This document shows positions 1 to 8,905 of a DNA stretch of 64,000 bases, one piece after another. Within the stretch, counting starts at the first letter, position 1, and the number at the start of each line of letters is the position of its first letter. This stretch comes from Shinella lacus (GTDB lineage: Bacteria; Pseudomonadota; Alphaproteobacteria; Rhizobiales; Rhizobiaceae). The DNA lies in NCBI RefSeq assembly GCF_010994755.1, contig NZ_WHSB02000003.1, forward strand, positions 434,001 through 498,000, in the 5' to 3' direction. The translations under genes and the position numbers were made by a program. Below the pieces are notes generated by a model that saw nothing but the letters and a program-made list of their open reading frames with translations, was not told the origin of the DNA and did no database searches.

Positions 1-1
1 C

Positions 2-22
2 AGCCACCACGCCATGGCCTGA
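2..22 (+). CDS. Possible 3' end of an upstream gene (partial)
   Basis: A reading frame enters from the left edge and stops at a TGA at 20-22, leaving only the residues SHHAMA. It lies 23 bp before the next gene and so could be the last codons of an upstream member of the same operon. Nothing about its product can be said from six residues; a chance open frame is equally possible. Confidence 0.25.
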   Translation, partial: SHHAMA

Positions 23-45
23 CGGCGGGCGAGGGGAGAATAGAA

Positions 46-2421
46 ATGTCGATTGCAGAGATTCTTGACACGATGAGCTACGGCCCGGCCCCCGAAAGCG
101 ACAAAGAAGCGCGCGCCTGGATCAAGACGCTGGGCGGCGAAACGAAGCTGTTCATCGGCGGCGCCTGGAAGAAGGCGAAGACCGGCGAAAGTTTCGAGAC
201 AACCGCACCGGGGTCCGGCGAGGTTCTGGTGCGCATCGCCCAGGCGGGTGCCGCCGATGTCGATACCGCCGTCAAGGCTGCGGCCAAGGCACAGCCGGCC
301 TGGGCCGCACTTCCCGGTCACCAGCGCGCCCGCTACCTCTATGCGCTGGCCCGTCTCATTCAGCGCCACAGCCGCCTCTTCTCGGTGGTGGAAACGCTCG
401 ACAACGGCAAGCCGATCCGCGAGACGCGCGACATCGACATCCCGCTCGTCGCCCGCCATTTCTACCACCACGCCGGCTGGGCGCAGCTCATGGATGGCGA
501 GCTTGCCGACCGCGAGGCGCTCGGCGTTTGCGGCCAGATCATCCCGTGGAATTTCCCGCTGCTGATGCTCGCCTGGAAGATCGCGCCGGCCATCGCGCTC
601 GGCAACACGGTCGTGCTGAAGCCCGCCGAATACACCTCGCTGACCGCGCTTCTTTTCGCCGAAATGTGCCAGAAGGCCGGCCTGCCGGAGGGCGTGGTCA
701 ACATCATTACCGGCGATGGCGCGACGGGCGAGGAGATCGTCAAGCACCCCGGCATCGCCAAGATCGCCTTCACAGGCTCGACCGAAGTCGGCCGCCGCAT
801 TCGCGAGGCGACTGCCGGCACCGGCAAGAGCCTGACGCTGGAACTCGGCGGCAAGTCGCCCTTCATCGTCTTCGACGATGCCGATCTCGACGCGGCTGTC
901 GAAGGCGTGGTCGATGCCATCTGGTTCAACCAGGGTCAGGTCTGCTGCGCCGGCTCCCGCCTGCTGGTGCAGGAGAGCATCCACGATCGTTTCATCGCCA
1001 AGCTCAAGGCGCGCATGGAGACGCTGCGCGTCGGTGATCCGCTCGACAAGGTCATCGATATCGGCGCCATCGTGCATCCGGTACAGTTGGAACGTATCCG
1101 CTCGCTGGTGGAGGCGGGCGTCAAGGAAGGCGCCACCCTGCACCAGCCGAAGGCCGGCGTTCCGGGCAAGGGCTGCTTCTATCCGCCGACGCTGCTGACC
1201 GGCGTGCATCCGGCCTCCACCGTCTCGCGCGTCGAGATTTTCGGTCCGGTGCTCGTTGCCACGACGTTCCGCACGCCCTCCGAGGCCGTGGAACTTGCCA
1301 ACAACACGGAATACGGCCTCGCCGCCTCGATCTGGAGCGAGACCCTTTCGCTCGCACTCGACATAGCACCGAAACTGAAATGCGGCGTCGTCTGGGTGAA
1401 TGGCACCAACATGTTCGATGCCGGCGTCGGCTTCGGCGGCTACAAGGAATCCGGCTTCGGCCGCGAGGGCGGTCGCGAGGGGCTTTCTGCCTATAGTCGG
1501 CCGAAATGGCTGGCCAAGGCGAAGGCGATCGTCGAGAAGCCGGCGGCACAGGCGACCGGCGACGTGCTCTCCACCGGCTTCGTCGATCGTACGGCAAAAT
1601 TCTATGTCGGCGGCAAGCAGGCGCGGCCCGATGGCGGTTATTCGCGCGCCATCGTCTCGCCCTCTGGCGCGCTTGTCGGCGAAGTCGGTGAGGGTAACCG
1701 CAAGGACATCCGCAACGCCGTGGAAGCTGCGCGCAAGGCGACCTCCTGGAGCACCGCGAGCGAGCACAACCGCGCGCAGATCCTCTACTACATCGCCGAA
1801 AACCTCGATGCCCGCGCCGGCGAATTCGCCGACCGCCTCGCCGCCATGACCGGCCAGCGCCGGCACGATACGATGCGCGAGGTCTCCGCGAGCGTGTCGC
1901 GCCTGTTCTCCTACGGCGCCTGGGCCGACAAGTACGAGGGCGCCGTGCACAAGCCGCCGATGCGCGGCGTGGCGCTTGCCATGAACGAGCCTGTCGGCAC
2001 GCTTGGCATTATTTGCCCGGAAGAGCCCGGCCTGCTCGGCTTCGTCTCCACCTTCGCGCCGGCCATTGCGCTCGGCAACCGCGTCGTCGTCGTACCGTCG
2101 GCAAGCCAGGCGCTCGCCGCCACCGACTTCTACCAGGTGCTGGAGACATCCGACGTGCCGGACGGCGTGGTCAACATCGTGACGGGCGACCGGGATGCGC
2201 TGGCACTCGACCTCGCCAAGCACGAGGAAGTCGACGGCATCTGGTATTTCGGCACCGCGGCCACGGCTGGCGCCATCGAAAAGGCGTCCTCCGGCAACCT
2301 CAAGCAGGTCTGGACCGAACAGGTGCAGCGCGACTGGTTTGATGCGCGCCAGGGCGAGGGCCGCGAGTTCCTCGCGCGCGCCACGCAGGTGAAGAATATC
2401 TGGGTGCCTTACGGCGAGTAA
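46..2421 (+). CDS. ALDH16-type aldehyde dehydrogenase with two ALDH domains
   Basis: NAD(P)-dependent oxidation of an aldehyde to an acid, cytosolic. The 791-aa protein is much longer than a normal ALDH (about 480-500 aa) because two ALDH domains are joined, as in the ALDH16 family. The N-terminal domain (about 35-490) is complete: QIIPWNFPLLML, the glutamate motif LTLELGGKSP near 270, and the catalytic cysteine in NQGQVCCAGSR near 305. The C-terminal part (about 515-791) keeps the cofactor-fold motif GTLGIICPEEPGLLGF but has no recognisable LELGG or active-site cysteine, so it is a degenerate, probably structural domain. A GAGGGGAG ribosome site precedes the ATG. In rhizobia this family often sits near deoC-type sugar catabolic genes, which fits here. 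The substrate is unknown. Confidence 0.85.
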   Translation: MSIAEILDTMSYGPAPESDKEARAWIKTLGGETKLFIGGAWKKAKTGESFETTAPGSGEVLVRIAQAGAADVDTAVKAAAKAQPAWAALPGHQRARYLYALARLIQRHSRLFSVVETLDNGKPIRETRDIDIPLVARHFYHHAGWAQLMDGELADREALGVCGQIIPWNFPLLMLAWKIAPAIALGNTVVLKPAEYTSLTALLFAEMCQKAGLPEGVVNIITGDGATGEEIVKHPGIAKIAFTGSTEVGRRIREATAGTGKSLTLELGGKSPFIVFDDADLDAAVEGVVDAIWFNQGQVCCAGSRLLVQESIHDRFIAKLKARMETLRVGDPLDKVIDIGAIVHPVQLERIRSLVEAGVKEGATLHQPKAGVPGKGCFYPPTLLTGVHPASTVSRVEIFGPVLVATTFRTPSEAVELANNTEYGLAASIWSETLSLALDIAPKLKCGVVWVNGTNMFDAGVGFGGYKESGFGREGGREGLSAYSRPKWLAKAKAIVEKPAAQATGDVLSTGFVDRTAKFYVGGKQARPDGGYSRAIVSPSGALVGEVGEGNRKDIRNAVEAARKATSWSTASEHNRAQILYYIAENLDARAGEFADRLAAMTGQRRHDTMREVSASVSRLFSYGAWADKYEGAVHKPPMRGVALAMNEPVGTLGIICPEEPGLLGFVSTFAPAIALGNRVVVVPSASQALAATDFYQVLETSDVPDGVVNIVTGDRDALALDLAKHEEVDGIWYFGTAATAGAIEKASSGNLKQVWTEQVQRDWFDARQGEGREFLARATQVKNIWVPYGE

Positions 2422-2438
2422 GGCACGCGAGCACGGCG

Positions 2439-2475
2439 GGCCACCCCGGCTCGCCTGAAAAAATGCCGGGTGGCC
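2439..2475. other. Intergenic hairpin, possible weak terminator
   Basis: GGCCACCCCGGC (2439-2450) can pair with GCCGGGTGGCC (2465-2475), leaving one bulged C and a 14-nt loop. There is no following T-run, so it is not a standard Rho-independent terminator. It may only attenuate or stabilise mRNA between the ALDH and SDR genes. The rest of 2422-2590 shows nothing else. Confidence 0.3.
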
Positions 2476-2590
2476 GCGATGGCCTCCCGCATCGATTTCG
2501 AAGACCGACGGTTCGCAGCCGAGGGCAGCGCTTTTGCGCGCCCACCCTTTCTTGCGGCCGGAGATCAGGCATTTTAGACGGAGGAAAGAC

Positions 2591-3361
2591 GTGTATCTCG
2601 AACGTTTCAGGCTCGACGGCGAACTGGCAGTCATCACGGGGGGAGGGCGCGGCATCGGGCTTGCGAGCGCCGATGCGCTTGGCGAGGCCGGCGCACGGCT
2701 TGCCCTCATCGAGCGCGATCCAGCCCTGCTGGAAGAGGCACGCGCGACCCTTCAGGCCAAGGGCTACGACGTCTCCGTGCATGAGGGCGACGTCACCGAT
2801 GCCAAGCGCATGCAGGCGATCGCCGACGAACTGGCCGCCAAGGGCGGCGCCTCCATCCTCGTCAACAATGCGGGCATTGCACTGAGCGACATCCCGGCCG
2901 AGGACATGGAAGACGAGCGCTGGCTCAAGGTCATCGATGTCAATCTCAACGGCGTCTACTGGTGCTCGCGCTCGTTCGGCCGCCACATGCTCGACGCCGG
3001 CCGCGGCGCCATCGTCAATGTCGGCTCGATGTCCGGCTTCATCGTCAACCGGCCGCAGCCGCAGGCGCATTACAACGCCTCGAAGGCCGCCGTGCACCAC
3101 CTGACCAAGTCGCTCGCCGCCGAATGGGCGCCGCGCGGCGTGCGCGTCAATGCAGTGGCGCCCACCTATATCGAAACGCCGCTCAATGCGCTCGTCGAGA
3201 ACAACCGACCCATGTTCGATCGCTGGATCGATTCCACGCCCATGGCGCGCATGGGCAAGGACCACGAGGTCGCAAGCGTGATCCTCTTCCTGTCCTCCCA
3301 GGCAGCCAGCCTGATGACCGGATCGATCGTGCTTGTGGATGGAGGATACACGCTCTGGTGA
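2591..3361 (+). CDS. SDR, galactitol/polyol dehydrogenase-like
   Basis: Classical short-chain dehydrogenase of 256 aa, probably NAD-dependent polyol-to-ketose oxidation. The GTG at 2591 is chosen because GGAGG lies just upstream (2580-2584) and the resulting start VYLERFRLDG matches two paralogues in this window; an ATG 57 bp earlier would add a basic, non-homologous tail. Cofactor motif TGGGRGIG, NNAG, serine in GSMSG, and YNASK active site are all present. The block GSMSG-IVNRPQ together with an ending DGGYTLW resembles Rhodobacter galactitol dehydrogenase from memory, so polyol oxidation is the best guess. It sits between the ALDH and the ABC importer genes. Confidence 0.8.
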   Translation: MYLERFRLDGELAVITGGGRGIGLASADALGEAGARLALIERDPALLEEARATLQAKGYDVSVHEGDVTDAKRMQAIADELAAKGGASILVNNAGIALSDIPAEDMEDERWLKVIDVNLNGVYWCSRSFGRHMLDAGRGAIVNVGSMSGFIVNRPQPQAHYNASKAAVHHLTKSLAAEWAPRGVRVNAVAPTYIETPLNALVENNRPMFDRWIDSTPMARMGKDHEVASVILFLSSQAASLMTGSIVLVDGGYTLW

Positions 3362-3439
3362 CCGCATCCCGTGCCGGGTGCCGCACCGCATCGTGTTTGC
3401 CGCAATAGCATGCAAACAAGTCAACTAGGAGGAGTTAAT

Positions 3440-4405
3440 ATGACCACTATCAAGACGCTTCTGGCAGGGTCCGTCGCCCTGTTCTGCCTCACATCCGCCG
3501 CCATGGCCGCGGATTGCAAGGTGGGCCTCACCATGCCCTCGCTCAACGCGCCCTACTTCGCCGCGCAGGTCGCTGCCGTCGAAAAGGCCGCCAAGGATGC
3601 AGGCTGCGAAATCACCACGGCGGACAGCCAGAGCGATTTCTCCAAGCAGATCAACGAGGTGGAAGACATGATCGCCAAGGGCATCAACATCCTCATCATC
3701 AACCCGCGTGACCAGGAAGCGCTCGTGCCAGTCGTCAATGCGGCAACGGCTGCCGGCGTCAAGGTCGTGGCCATGGACTCGACGCTGAACCCGAAGGCCA
3801 ATTTCATCTCGCAGGTGCGCTCTTCCAGTGACGAGAACGGCCGGCTGGTCGGCGACTGGATCGCCAAGACGATGAAGGGCACGCCGATCAAGATGATCCT
3901 GCTGTCCGGCAACCAGGGCAATCCGGGCGGGCTTGAGCGCCGCATGGGCGTCATCAAGGGCATTACCGAAGCGCAGCTCGTCAACGAAGGCGCCGTTAAC
4001 CTGCAGATCCTCGGCCAGGGCTGGGGCGACTGGGCGACGGACGGCGGCCTGAAGGCGGCGGAAGACCTGTTCCAGGCCCATCCGGACGCCAACCTCGTCG
4101 TCGGCGAGAACGACTCCATGGTGCTCGGCGCCGTGCAGGCGGCGAAGGCCGCAGGCCTCGACAAGATCCTCTTCGCTGCCGCTGCCGACGGACAGCGCGA
4201 GGCGCTGGCGATGATCAAGGACGGCGCCTATGGCGCGACCGGTCTCAACGATCCGGACCTCGTCGGCCGCACCGCCTTCGACGTCGCCTACAAGGCGTTG
4301 AAGGGCGAACTGCCGTCGGACTTCCCGAAGGAGTATTTCACGCCCGCAGACGTGATCTCCAAGGACAATGTCGACAAGTATTACAAGCCCGATTCTGTAT
4401 TCTAA
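3440..4405 (+). CDS. Sugar ABC transporter, periplasmic substrate-binding protein (CUT2, RbsB-like)
   Basis: Periplasmic binding protein of the ribose/galactose type (Peripla_BP_4 fold), 321 aa. Start at 3440 follows AGGAGG at 3427-3432; the first about 22 residues form a signal peptide ending in SAAMA before ADCKVGLTMPS. The mature part starts with the typical strand of the family, followed by QINEVEDMIAKGINILIINP, the usual hinge-side segment of RbsB-like proteins. Next come the ATPase and permease of the same importer, with a strong hairpin in the 54-bp gap that probably keeps the binding-protein message in excess. The ligand is not identifiable; neighbours suggest a polyol or pentose/hexose. 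Confidence 0.88.
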   Translation: MTTIKTLLAGSVALFCLTSAAMAADCKVGLTMPSLNAPYFAAQVAAVEKAAKDAGCEITTADSQSDFSKQINEVEDMIAKGINILIINPRDQEALVPVVNAATAAGVKVVAMDSTLNPKANFISQVRSSSDENGRLVGDWIAKTMKGTPIKMILLSGNQGNPGGLERRMGVIKGITEAQLVNEGAVNLQILGQGWGDWATDGGLKAAEDLFQAHPDANLVVGENDSMVLGAVQAAKAAGLDKILFAAAADGQREALAMIKDGAYGATGLNDPDLVGRTAFDVAYKALKGELPSDFPKEYFTPADVISKDNVDKYYKPDSVF

Positions 4406-4419
4406 ATCGACAGCAAGAG

Positions 4420-4450
4420 AAGGATGCACCGGTTTCCGGTGCATCCTTTT
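4420..4450 (+). terminator. Hairpin with T-run after binding-protein gene (partial terminator/attenuator)
   Basis: Perfect 13-bp stem AAGGATGCACCGG / CCGGTGCATCCTT with a TTT loop, directly followed by TT. It lies inside the operon, 14 bp after the binding-protein stop codon and 9 bp before the ATPase start. This is the common layout for making more binding protein than transporter. The right arm runs close to the GGGAG ribosome site of the next gene (4451-4455). Confidence 0.75.
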
Positions 4451-4459
4451 GGGAGCCCA

Positions 4460-5965
4460 ATGACAGAACTTGTCAGTCTATCCGGTATCCGGAAGAACTA
4501 TGCCGGCGTGCAGGCGCTGAAAGGCGTGGATTTCGACCTGAAGGCCGGCGAAGTGCATGCGCTCGTCGGCGAAAACGGCGCGGGCAAATCCACGCTGATG
4601 CGCGTGCTCGGCGGCGAAACGCCCCCGACCTCTGGCACGGTCAGCCTCTACGGCGAGATGGTCGCACTGTCCGGCCCACGGGATGCGACGAGCCGCGGCG
4701 TGTCCGTCATCCACCAGGAACTGGCGCTGGCGCCGGACCTGACGGTGGCCGAAAACATCTTTCTCGGGCGCCTGCCGGGCTTCGTCAATCACGGCGCGCT
4801 GCGCAAGGCGGCACGCGATATCCTCGATCGCCTCGGCTTTGCCATCGACCCCGCCGTGCAGGCCGGTCGTCTGACGGTCGCCCACCAGCAGGTGGTTGAG
4901 ATCGCCAAGGCGCTGTCCAACAAGGCGCGCATCATCGTCTTCGACGAACCGACCGCCGTGCTCGCCAACAGCGATGCCGAGCGGCTGCTCGCGATCATCC
5001 GCGAGCTGCGCGCCGGCGGCACCGGCGTCGTCTATATTTCCCATCGCCTGAACGAGGTCTTCGACCTCTCCGACCGCATCACGGTGATGAAGGACGGTTC
5101 CCATGTCGAGACGCTGGAGACCGTCGCGACCGATGTCGATGCGGTGATCGCCCGCATGGTCGGCCGCCAGATGTCCGCGCTGTTTCCGCCCAAGGACGGG
5201 CGCGTGCCCGGCAAGGTGGTCGTCGACGTGCGCAACGTCACCCGCGGCCGCAAGGTCCGCGATGTGAGCTTTTCCGTCCGCGCGGGCGAGGTCGTCGGTC
5301 TCGGCGGGCTCGTCGGCTCGGGCCGCACGGAGGTCGCGCGCCTCGTCTTCGGCGCCGACAAGATGGATTCCGGCACGGTCGAGCTTAACGGCAAGCCTTT
5401 GCACCTCTCGTCGCCGCGCGATGCCGTGCGCGCCCAGATCGGGCTCGTTCCGGAAGACCGCAAGGAGCACGGCGTCATCCTCGATGCGCCGATCCGCATC
5501 AACACGACGCTCGCCAAGATCCGCAGCATCACCCGTTTCGGCATCCTGAACGTCACCAAGGAACGGCAGGTTGCCACAGCGCTCGGCGCCGAGATGCGCC
5601 TCAAGGCGTCGAGCGTCGATGCGCCGGTTTCCAGCCTTTCGGGCGGCAACCAGCAAAAGGTGGCGCTCGCCAAGTGGTTCCATGCGGACTGCGACCTGCT
5701 CATTCTCGACGAGCCGACACGCGGCGTCGATGTCGGGGCGAAAAGCGAAATCTACAATTTGATCAACGACCTGGCCAAAGCCGGCAAGGCGGTTCTCGTC
5801 ATCTCGTCCGAACACCAGGAGCTGTTCGGCATTTGCGACCGCATTCTCGTGATGGCGGAAGGCGCCATCGTCGGCGAACTCGCCGAAGGCGCGTTCACCG
5901 AGCAGCAGCTTTTGACGCTGGCAATGACCCAGTCGGCCAGGAACAGGGATGAGGCAAGCCTATGA
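4460..5965 (+). CDS. Sugar ABC transporter ATP-binding protein (CUT2, RbsA-like, two ABC domains)
   Basis: Double-domain ATPase of 501 aa that energises the adjacent permease. Domain 1: Walker A GENGAGKS near residue 38, QELALAPDLTVAENIFLG, signature region LTVAHQQVVEIAKAL and Walker B IIVFDEPT. Domain 2 (about 255-500): degenerate Walker A GLVGSGRTE, signature LSGGNQQKVALAKW and Walker B LLILDEPTRGVDVG. These are the regular features of RbsA/XylG/MglA. Start at 4460 is supported by GGGAG and removes 12 residues translated from the hairpin. It overlaps the permease gene by 4 bp, so translation is coupled. Confidence 0.9.
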   Translation: MTELVSLSGIRKNYAGVQALKGVDFDLKAGEVHALVGENGAGKSTLMRVLGGETPPTSGTVSLYGEMVALSGPRDATSRGVSVIHQELALAPDLTVAENIFLGRLPGFVNHGALRKAARDILDRLGFAIDPAVQAGRLTVAHQQVVEIAKALSNKARIIVFDEPTAVLANSDAERLLAIIRELRAGGTGVVYISHRLNEVFDLSDRITVMKDGSHVETLETVATDVDAVIARMVGRQMSALFPPKDGRVPGKVVVDVRNVTRGRKVRDVSFSVRAGEVVGLGGLVGSGRTEVARLVFGADKMDSGTVELNGKPLHLSSPRDAVRAQIGLVPEDRKEHGVILDAPIRINTTLAKIRSITRFGILNVTKERQVATALGAEMRLKASSVDAPVSSLSGGNQQKVALAKWFHADCDLLILDEPTRGVDVGAKSEIYNLINDLAKAGKAVLVISSEHQELFGICDRILVMAEGAIVGELAEGAFTEQQLLTLAMTQSARNRDEASL

Positions 5966-6954
5966 CCACTACACCCGCAAGCGCCGCTGCGCCGTCGTCG
6001 CTTACGCCCCGCATTCTGGAGGCCGTCCGCCACTACGGCACGCTCGGCATCTTCCTGGTGCTGGTGATCGTCGCCTCGCTCTGGTCCGATGCGTTCCTGA
6101 CCGAGCGCAACCTGATGAACGTGGTGCGCCAAGTCGCCTCCGGTGCCGGCATCATGGCCGTCGGCATGCTCTTCGTCGTGCTGACGCGCGGCATCGACCT
6201 TTCGGTTGGCTCGATCGCCGCCGTCGGCTCGGTGCTCTGCGCCCATCTCATTGCCGCGCAGGGATTCAGCGTGCCGCTGGCGATCCTGCTCGTCATCGCA
6301 ACCGGCGCGGCCTGCGGCGTGGTCACCGGTTTCTTCGTCGCCTATATGCGGCTGCCGTCCTTCGTCATCTCGCTCGCCATGATGGCGATCGCGCGCGGCA
6401 TTTCGCTGATCGTCAGCGCCGGCCGGCCGATCACCATGGGAGAGCCCGGTGCGTCGCTCGTCGATTTCGGCAGCGGCTTCTTCCTCGGCATTCCGCAGCC
6501 GGCGATCCTGATGCTGCTCATCTACGCCATCGGCGCGGCGGTTTTGACCTATACGAGCTTCGGCCGTATCGTTACCGCCATCGGCTCCAACGAGGAAGCC
6601 GTGCGGCTCTCCGGCGTGCCGGTCGAGCGTTACGTGCTGTCGGTCTATGTCATCAGCGGCGCATTGGCGGCCGTTGCGGGCATCGTGGCGGCCGGGCGTA
6701 CGGGCATCGGCACGCCGCAAGTCGGCGTCGGCGCGGAACTCGATGTCATCGCGGCCGTGGTCATCGGCGGGGCGAGCCTGATGGGCGGGCGCGGCAACAT
6801 GTTCAACACGCTGCTCGGCGCGCTGATCCTCGGCATTATTACCAACATCATGAACCTTGCCGGCGTGCCGGGCTATCACCAGAACGTCTATCTCGGACTG
6901 ATCATCATCCTGGCGATGCTCATCCAGTACGTCACCGCCCGTTCGCGGCGCTAA
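5962..6954 (+). CDS. Sugar ABC transporter permease (CUT2, RbsC-like)
   Basis: Inner-membrane permease of 330 aa with about nine or ten hydrophobic segments. It carries family signatures TRGIDLSVGSIAAVGS near 75 and VVIGGASLMGGRGN near 270, the latter the usual cytoplasmic coupling region of BPD_transp_2 proteins. ATGA overlap with the ATPase gene. A single permease gene implies a homodimer. Part of the block-1 importer together with the binding protein at 3440 and the ATPase at 4460. Confidence 0.9.
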   Translation: MTTTPASAAAPSSLTPRILEAVRHYGTLGIFLVLVIVASLWSDAFLTERNLMNVVRQVASGAGIMAVGMLFVVLTRGIDLSVGSIAAVGSVLCAHLIAAQGFSVPLAILLVIATGAACGVVTGFFVAYMRLPSFVISLAMMAIARGISLIVSAGRPITMGEPGASLVDFGSGFFLGIPQPAILMLLIYAIGAAVLTYTSFGRIVTAIGSNEEAVRLSGVPVERYVLSVYVISGALAAVAGIVAAGRTGIGTPQVGVGAELDVIAAVVIGGASLMGGRGNMFNTLLGALILGIITNIMNLAGVPGYHQNVYLGLIIILAMLIQYVTARSRR

Positions 6955-6967
6955 ATCGGAGAACAGC

Positions 6968-8056
6968 ATGTCCCGTTCCTTCGGCAGCCCCAGCCGCTAC
7001 ATCCAGCGCCGCGGTGAAATCGCGCGCCTCGGCGAACACCTGGCGCCGCTTGGCCGCAAGCCGCTCGTGCTCATCGATGCCTTCCTCTTCGAGCGTTACG
7101 CCGAAACGCTCGGCACGAACCTGAAAGAGGGTTTCGAGGTCAGGTTCGAAAAATTCGGCGGCGAATGCAGCGACCGCGAGATCGCGCGGGTGACGGCGAT
7201 CGCGGCCGAACATGGCGCGGATGTCGTCGTCGGCATCGGCGGCGGCAAGACGCTCGACACCGCCAAGATGGCGGCGCACAGGACCAATGCGCGCATGCTG
7301 GCCGTGCCCACCATCGCCTCCACCGATGCGCCGACAAGCGCCGTGGTGGTCGTCTATTCCGATGAGGGCGTCTTGCAGGAGGCACACAACCTGCCGCGCA
7401 ATCCCGATCTCGTGTTGGTCGATCCGGAGGTCATCGTCGCAGCACCCGTGCGCTTTCTTGTTGCCGGCATGGGGGATGCGCTCTCCACCTGGTACGAGGC
7501 GCGCGCCAATATCGAGGCCGGCACGTTCAACTACATTTCCGGCGGTTTCCCGGCCACCCGCGCCGCTATCGCCATCGCCCGCGAATGCCATGCGGTGATC
7601 ATGGAACAGGCGGTGAAGGCCAAGCTTGCGGCGGAAGCCGGCGTCGTCACACAGGCCGTCGAGGATATCATCGAGGCGAACACGCTTCTTTCCGGCCTCG
7701 GCTTCGAGAATTGCGGCGTCTCCGCCGCGCATGGCATCCATGACGCGCTGACCGTGCTGCCGGAAATCCACGGCCTCCTGCACGGCGAGAAGGTCGCCTT
7801 CGGCGTGCTCTGCCTGCTCGTCCTGGAAAACCGCCCGCAAAGCGAGATCGACGAGACGCTCCGCTTCTGCCGCACCCTCGGCCTGCCGACAACGCTGGCG
7901 GACCTGAACATCACCGAGGATGTGCCAGCCAAGGTGCGCTGGGTCGCCGAAGCCGCCGTCAAGGGCAACATTACGCACGCCACCCGCGCACCCGTGGGCG
8001 TGCAGGAAATTGAAGCGGCTATTCTCGCCGCCGACGCCCTCGGGCGGGCGGCCTGA
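6968..8056 (+). CDS. Glycerol dehydrogenase-family (iron/zinc-type) alcohol dehydrogenase
   Basis: Member of the Fe-ADH/GldA superfamily, 362 aa, typical length. NAD site GIGGGKTLDTAK near 92; metal ligands are visible as D in GMGDALSTWYEA (about 170), H in AAHGIHDAL (about 255) and H in LHGEKVAFG (about 272). The family oxidises glycerol, other polyols or 1,2-diols to hydroxyketones. It is the last gene of block 1, 13 bp after the permease, and is followed by a strong terminator. A clear paralogue is present in the facing operon at 19224-20318. No dihydroxyacetone kinase is nearby, so glycerol itself need not be the substrate. Confidence 0.85.
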   Translation: MSRSFGSPSRYIQRRGEIARLGEHLAPLGRKPLVLIDAFLFERYAETLGTNLKEGFEVRFEKFGGECSDREIARVTAIAAEHGADVVVGIGGGKTLDTAKMAAHRTNARMLAVPTIASTDAPTSAVVVVYSDEGVLQEAHNLPRNPDLVLVDPEVIVAAPVRFLVAGMGDALSTWYEARANIEAGTFNYISGGFPATRAAIAIARECHAVIMEQAVKAKLAAEAGVVTQAVEDIIEANTLLSGLGFENCGVSAAHGIHDALTVLPEIHGLLHGEKVAFGVLCLLVLENRPQSEIDETLRFCRTLGLPTTLADLNITEDVPAKVRWVAEAAVKGNITHATRAPVGVQEIEAAILAADALGRAA

Positions 8057-8082
8057 GCAGCTTTGATACTGCGAACTAAATC

Positions 8083-8110
8083 GAAACCCCGGCCGAGAGG
8101 CCGGGGTTTC
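8083..8110. terminator. Bidirectional Rho-independent terminator
   Basis: Twelve-bp perfect stem GAAACCCCGGCC / GGCCGGGGTTTC with a GAGA loop. The T-rich side serves the + strand operon and the A-rich left side serves the - strand operon, so both convergent blocks end here. It lies 26 bp past the upstream stop and 12 bp from the stop of the SDR gene on the other strand. Confidence 0.85.
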
Positions 8111-8122
8111 TTATTTGACGCT

Positions 8123-8881
8123 TTAGAAACCACCGACCACGAAGCCGCCATCGACAGGCAGGTCCGCGCCGGTGATGAAGACGGCGGCGGGGGAGGCGAG
8201 GAAAAGCGCGGTGCCGACGAGGTCGTCCACCGTGCCCCAGCGCTTCAGCGCCGAACGCTGGGCGATCTTTTCGGCCGGCACGGGGTCGGTCCACAGGCCC
8301 TTGGTCATGTCGGTCTTGTGGTAGCCGGGCGAGATCGCGTTGACGCGAATGCCATCCGGGCCGAAGGCATGGGCGAGATGGCGGGTGAGGCCGAGCACGC
8401 CGGACTTGCTGGCGCCATAGGCCGGCACGAGCGGATCGCTGACATAGCTCAGCATGGAGGCCGTGTTGAGGATGACGCCCTTTGAGGCCTTCAGCAGCGG
8501 CAGCACGGCCATGGCGAAGCGCATCTGGCTGTTCAGGTTGACATCCATCACCTCCATATAGGTTTCATCCTCGAACTCGGCTTCGGGACGGGCGATGCCC
8601 GCGCCGTTGACGAGAACGTCGAGCTTGGAAAGCGTCTTGGCGAAAGTCTTGATCGCCTCTGGGTCGCGCACGTCGACGCGCTCGAAGCGTATACCCTTGT
8701 TTTCCGGGTCGGCTGCCGCGGCCTTCAGCTTCGTCTCCGAACTGCCGAGTGCCACGACCGAGCCGCCGAGCCGGGCAAAACCCTGGGCGATGGCAAGGCC
8801 GATGCCGGACGAGCCGCCGGTGACCAGGATGTCCTTGCCGGCAAACAGATCCGGGCGAAACGTGTCGATGATGTCCTTCAT
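8123..8881 (-). CDS. SDR family oxidoreductase
   Basis: Short-chain dehydrogenase of 252 aa, last gene of the long minus-strand operon. Start ATG at 8881 has GGAGGAGG just upstream; an ATG 15 bp earlier lies on the ribosome site itself and is rejected. Motifs: TGGSSGIG, NGAG in place of the usual NNAG, and YGASK. The opening RPDLFAGKDILVTGG resembles the SDR at 31224-32015 (LFEGRQVLVSGG), and the two look like paralogues serving related substrates. Position after two FGGY kinases suggests oxidation or reduction of a polyol, ketose or sugar acid. Confidence 0.82.
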   Translation of the reverse strand: MKDIIDTFRPDLFAGKDILVTGGSSGIGLAIAQGFARLGGSVVALGSSETKLKAAAADPENKGIRFERVDVRDPEAIKTFAKTLSKLDVLVNGAGIARPEAEFEDETYMEVMDVNLNSQMRFAMAVLPLLKASKGVILNTASMLSYVSDPLVPAYGASKSGVLGLTRHLAHAFGPDGIRVNAISPGYHKTDMTKGLWTDPVPAEKIAQRSALKRWGTVDDLVGTALFLASPAAVFITGADLPVDGGFVVGGF

Positions 8882-8905
8882 AATTTCCTCCTCCAATGGG
8901 GTGAT

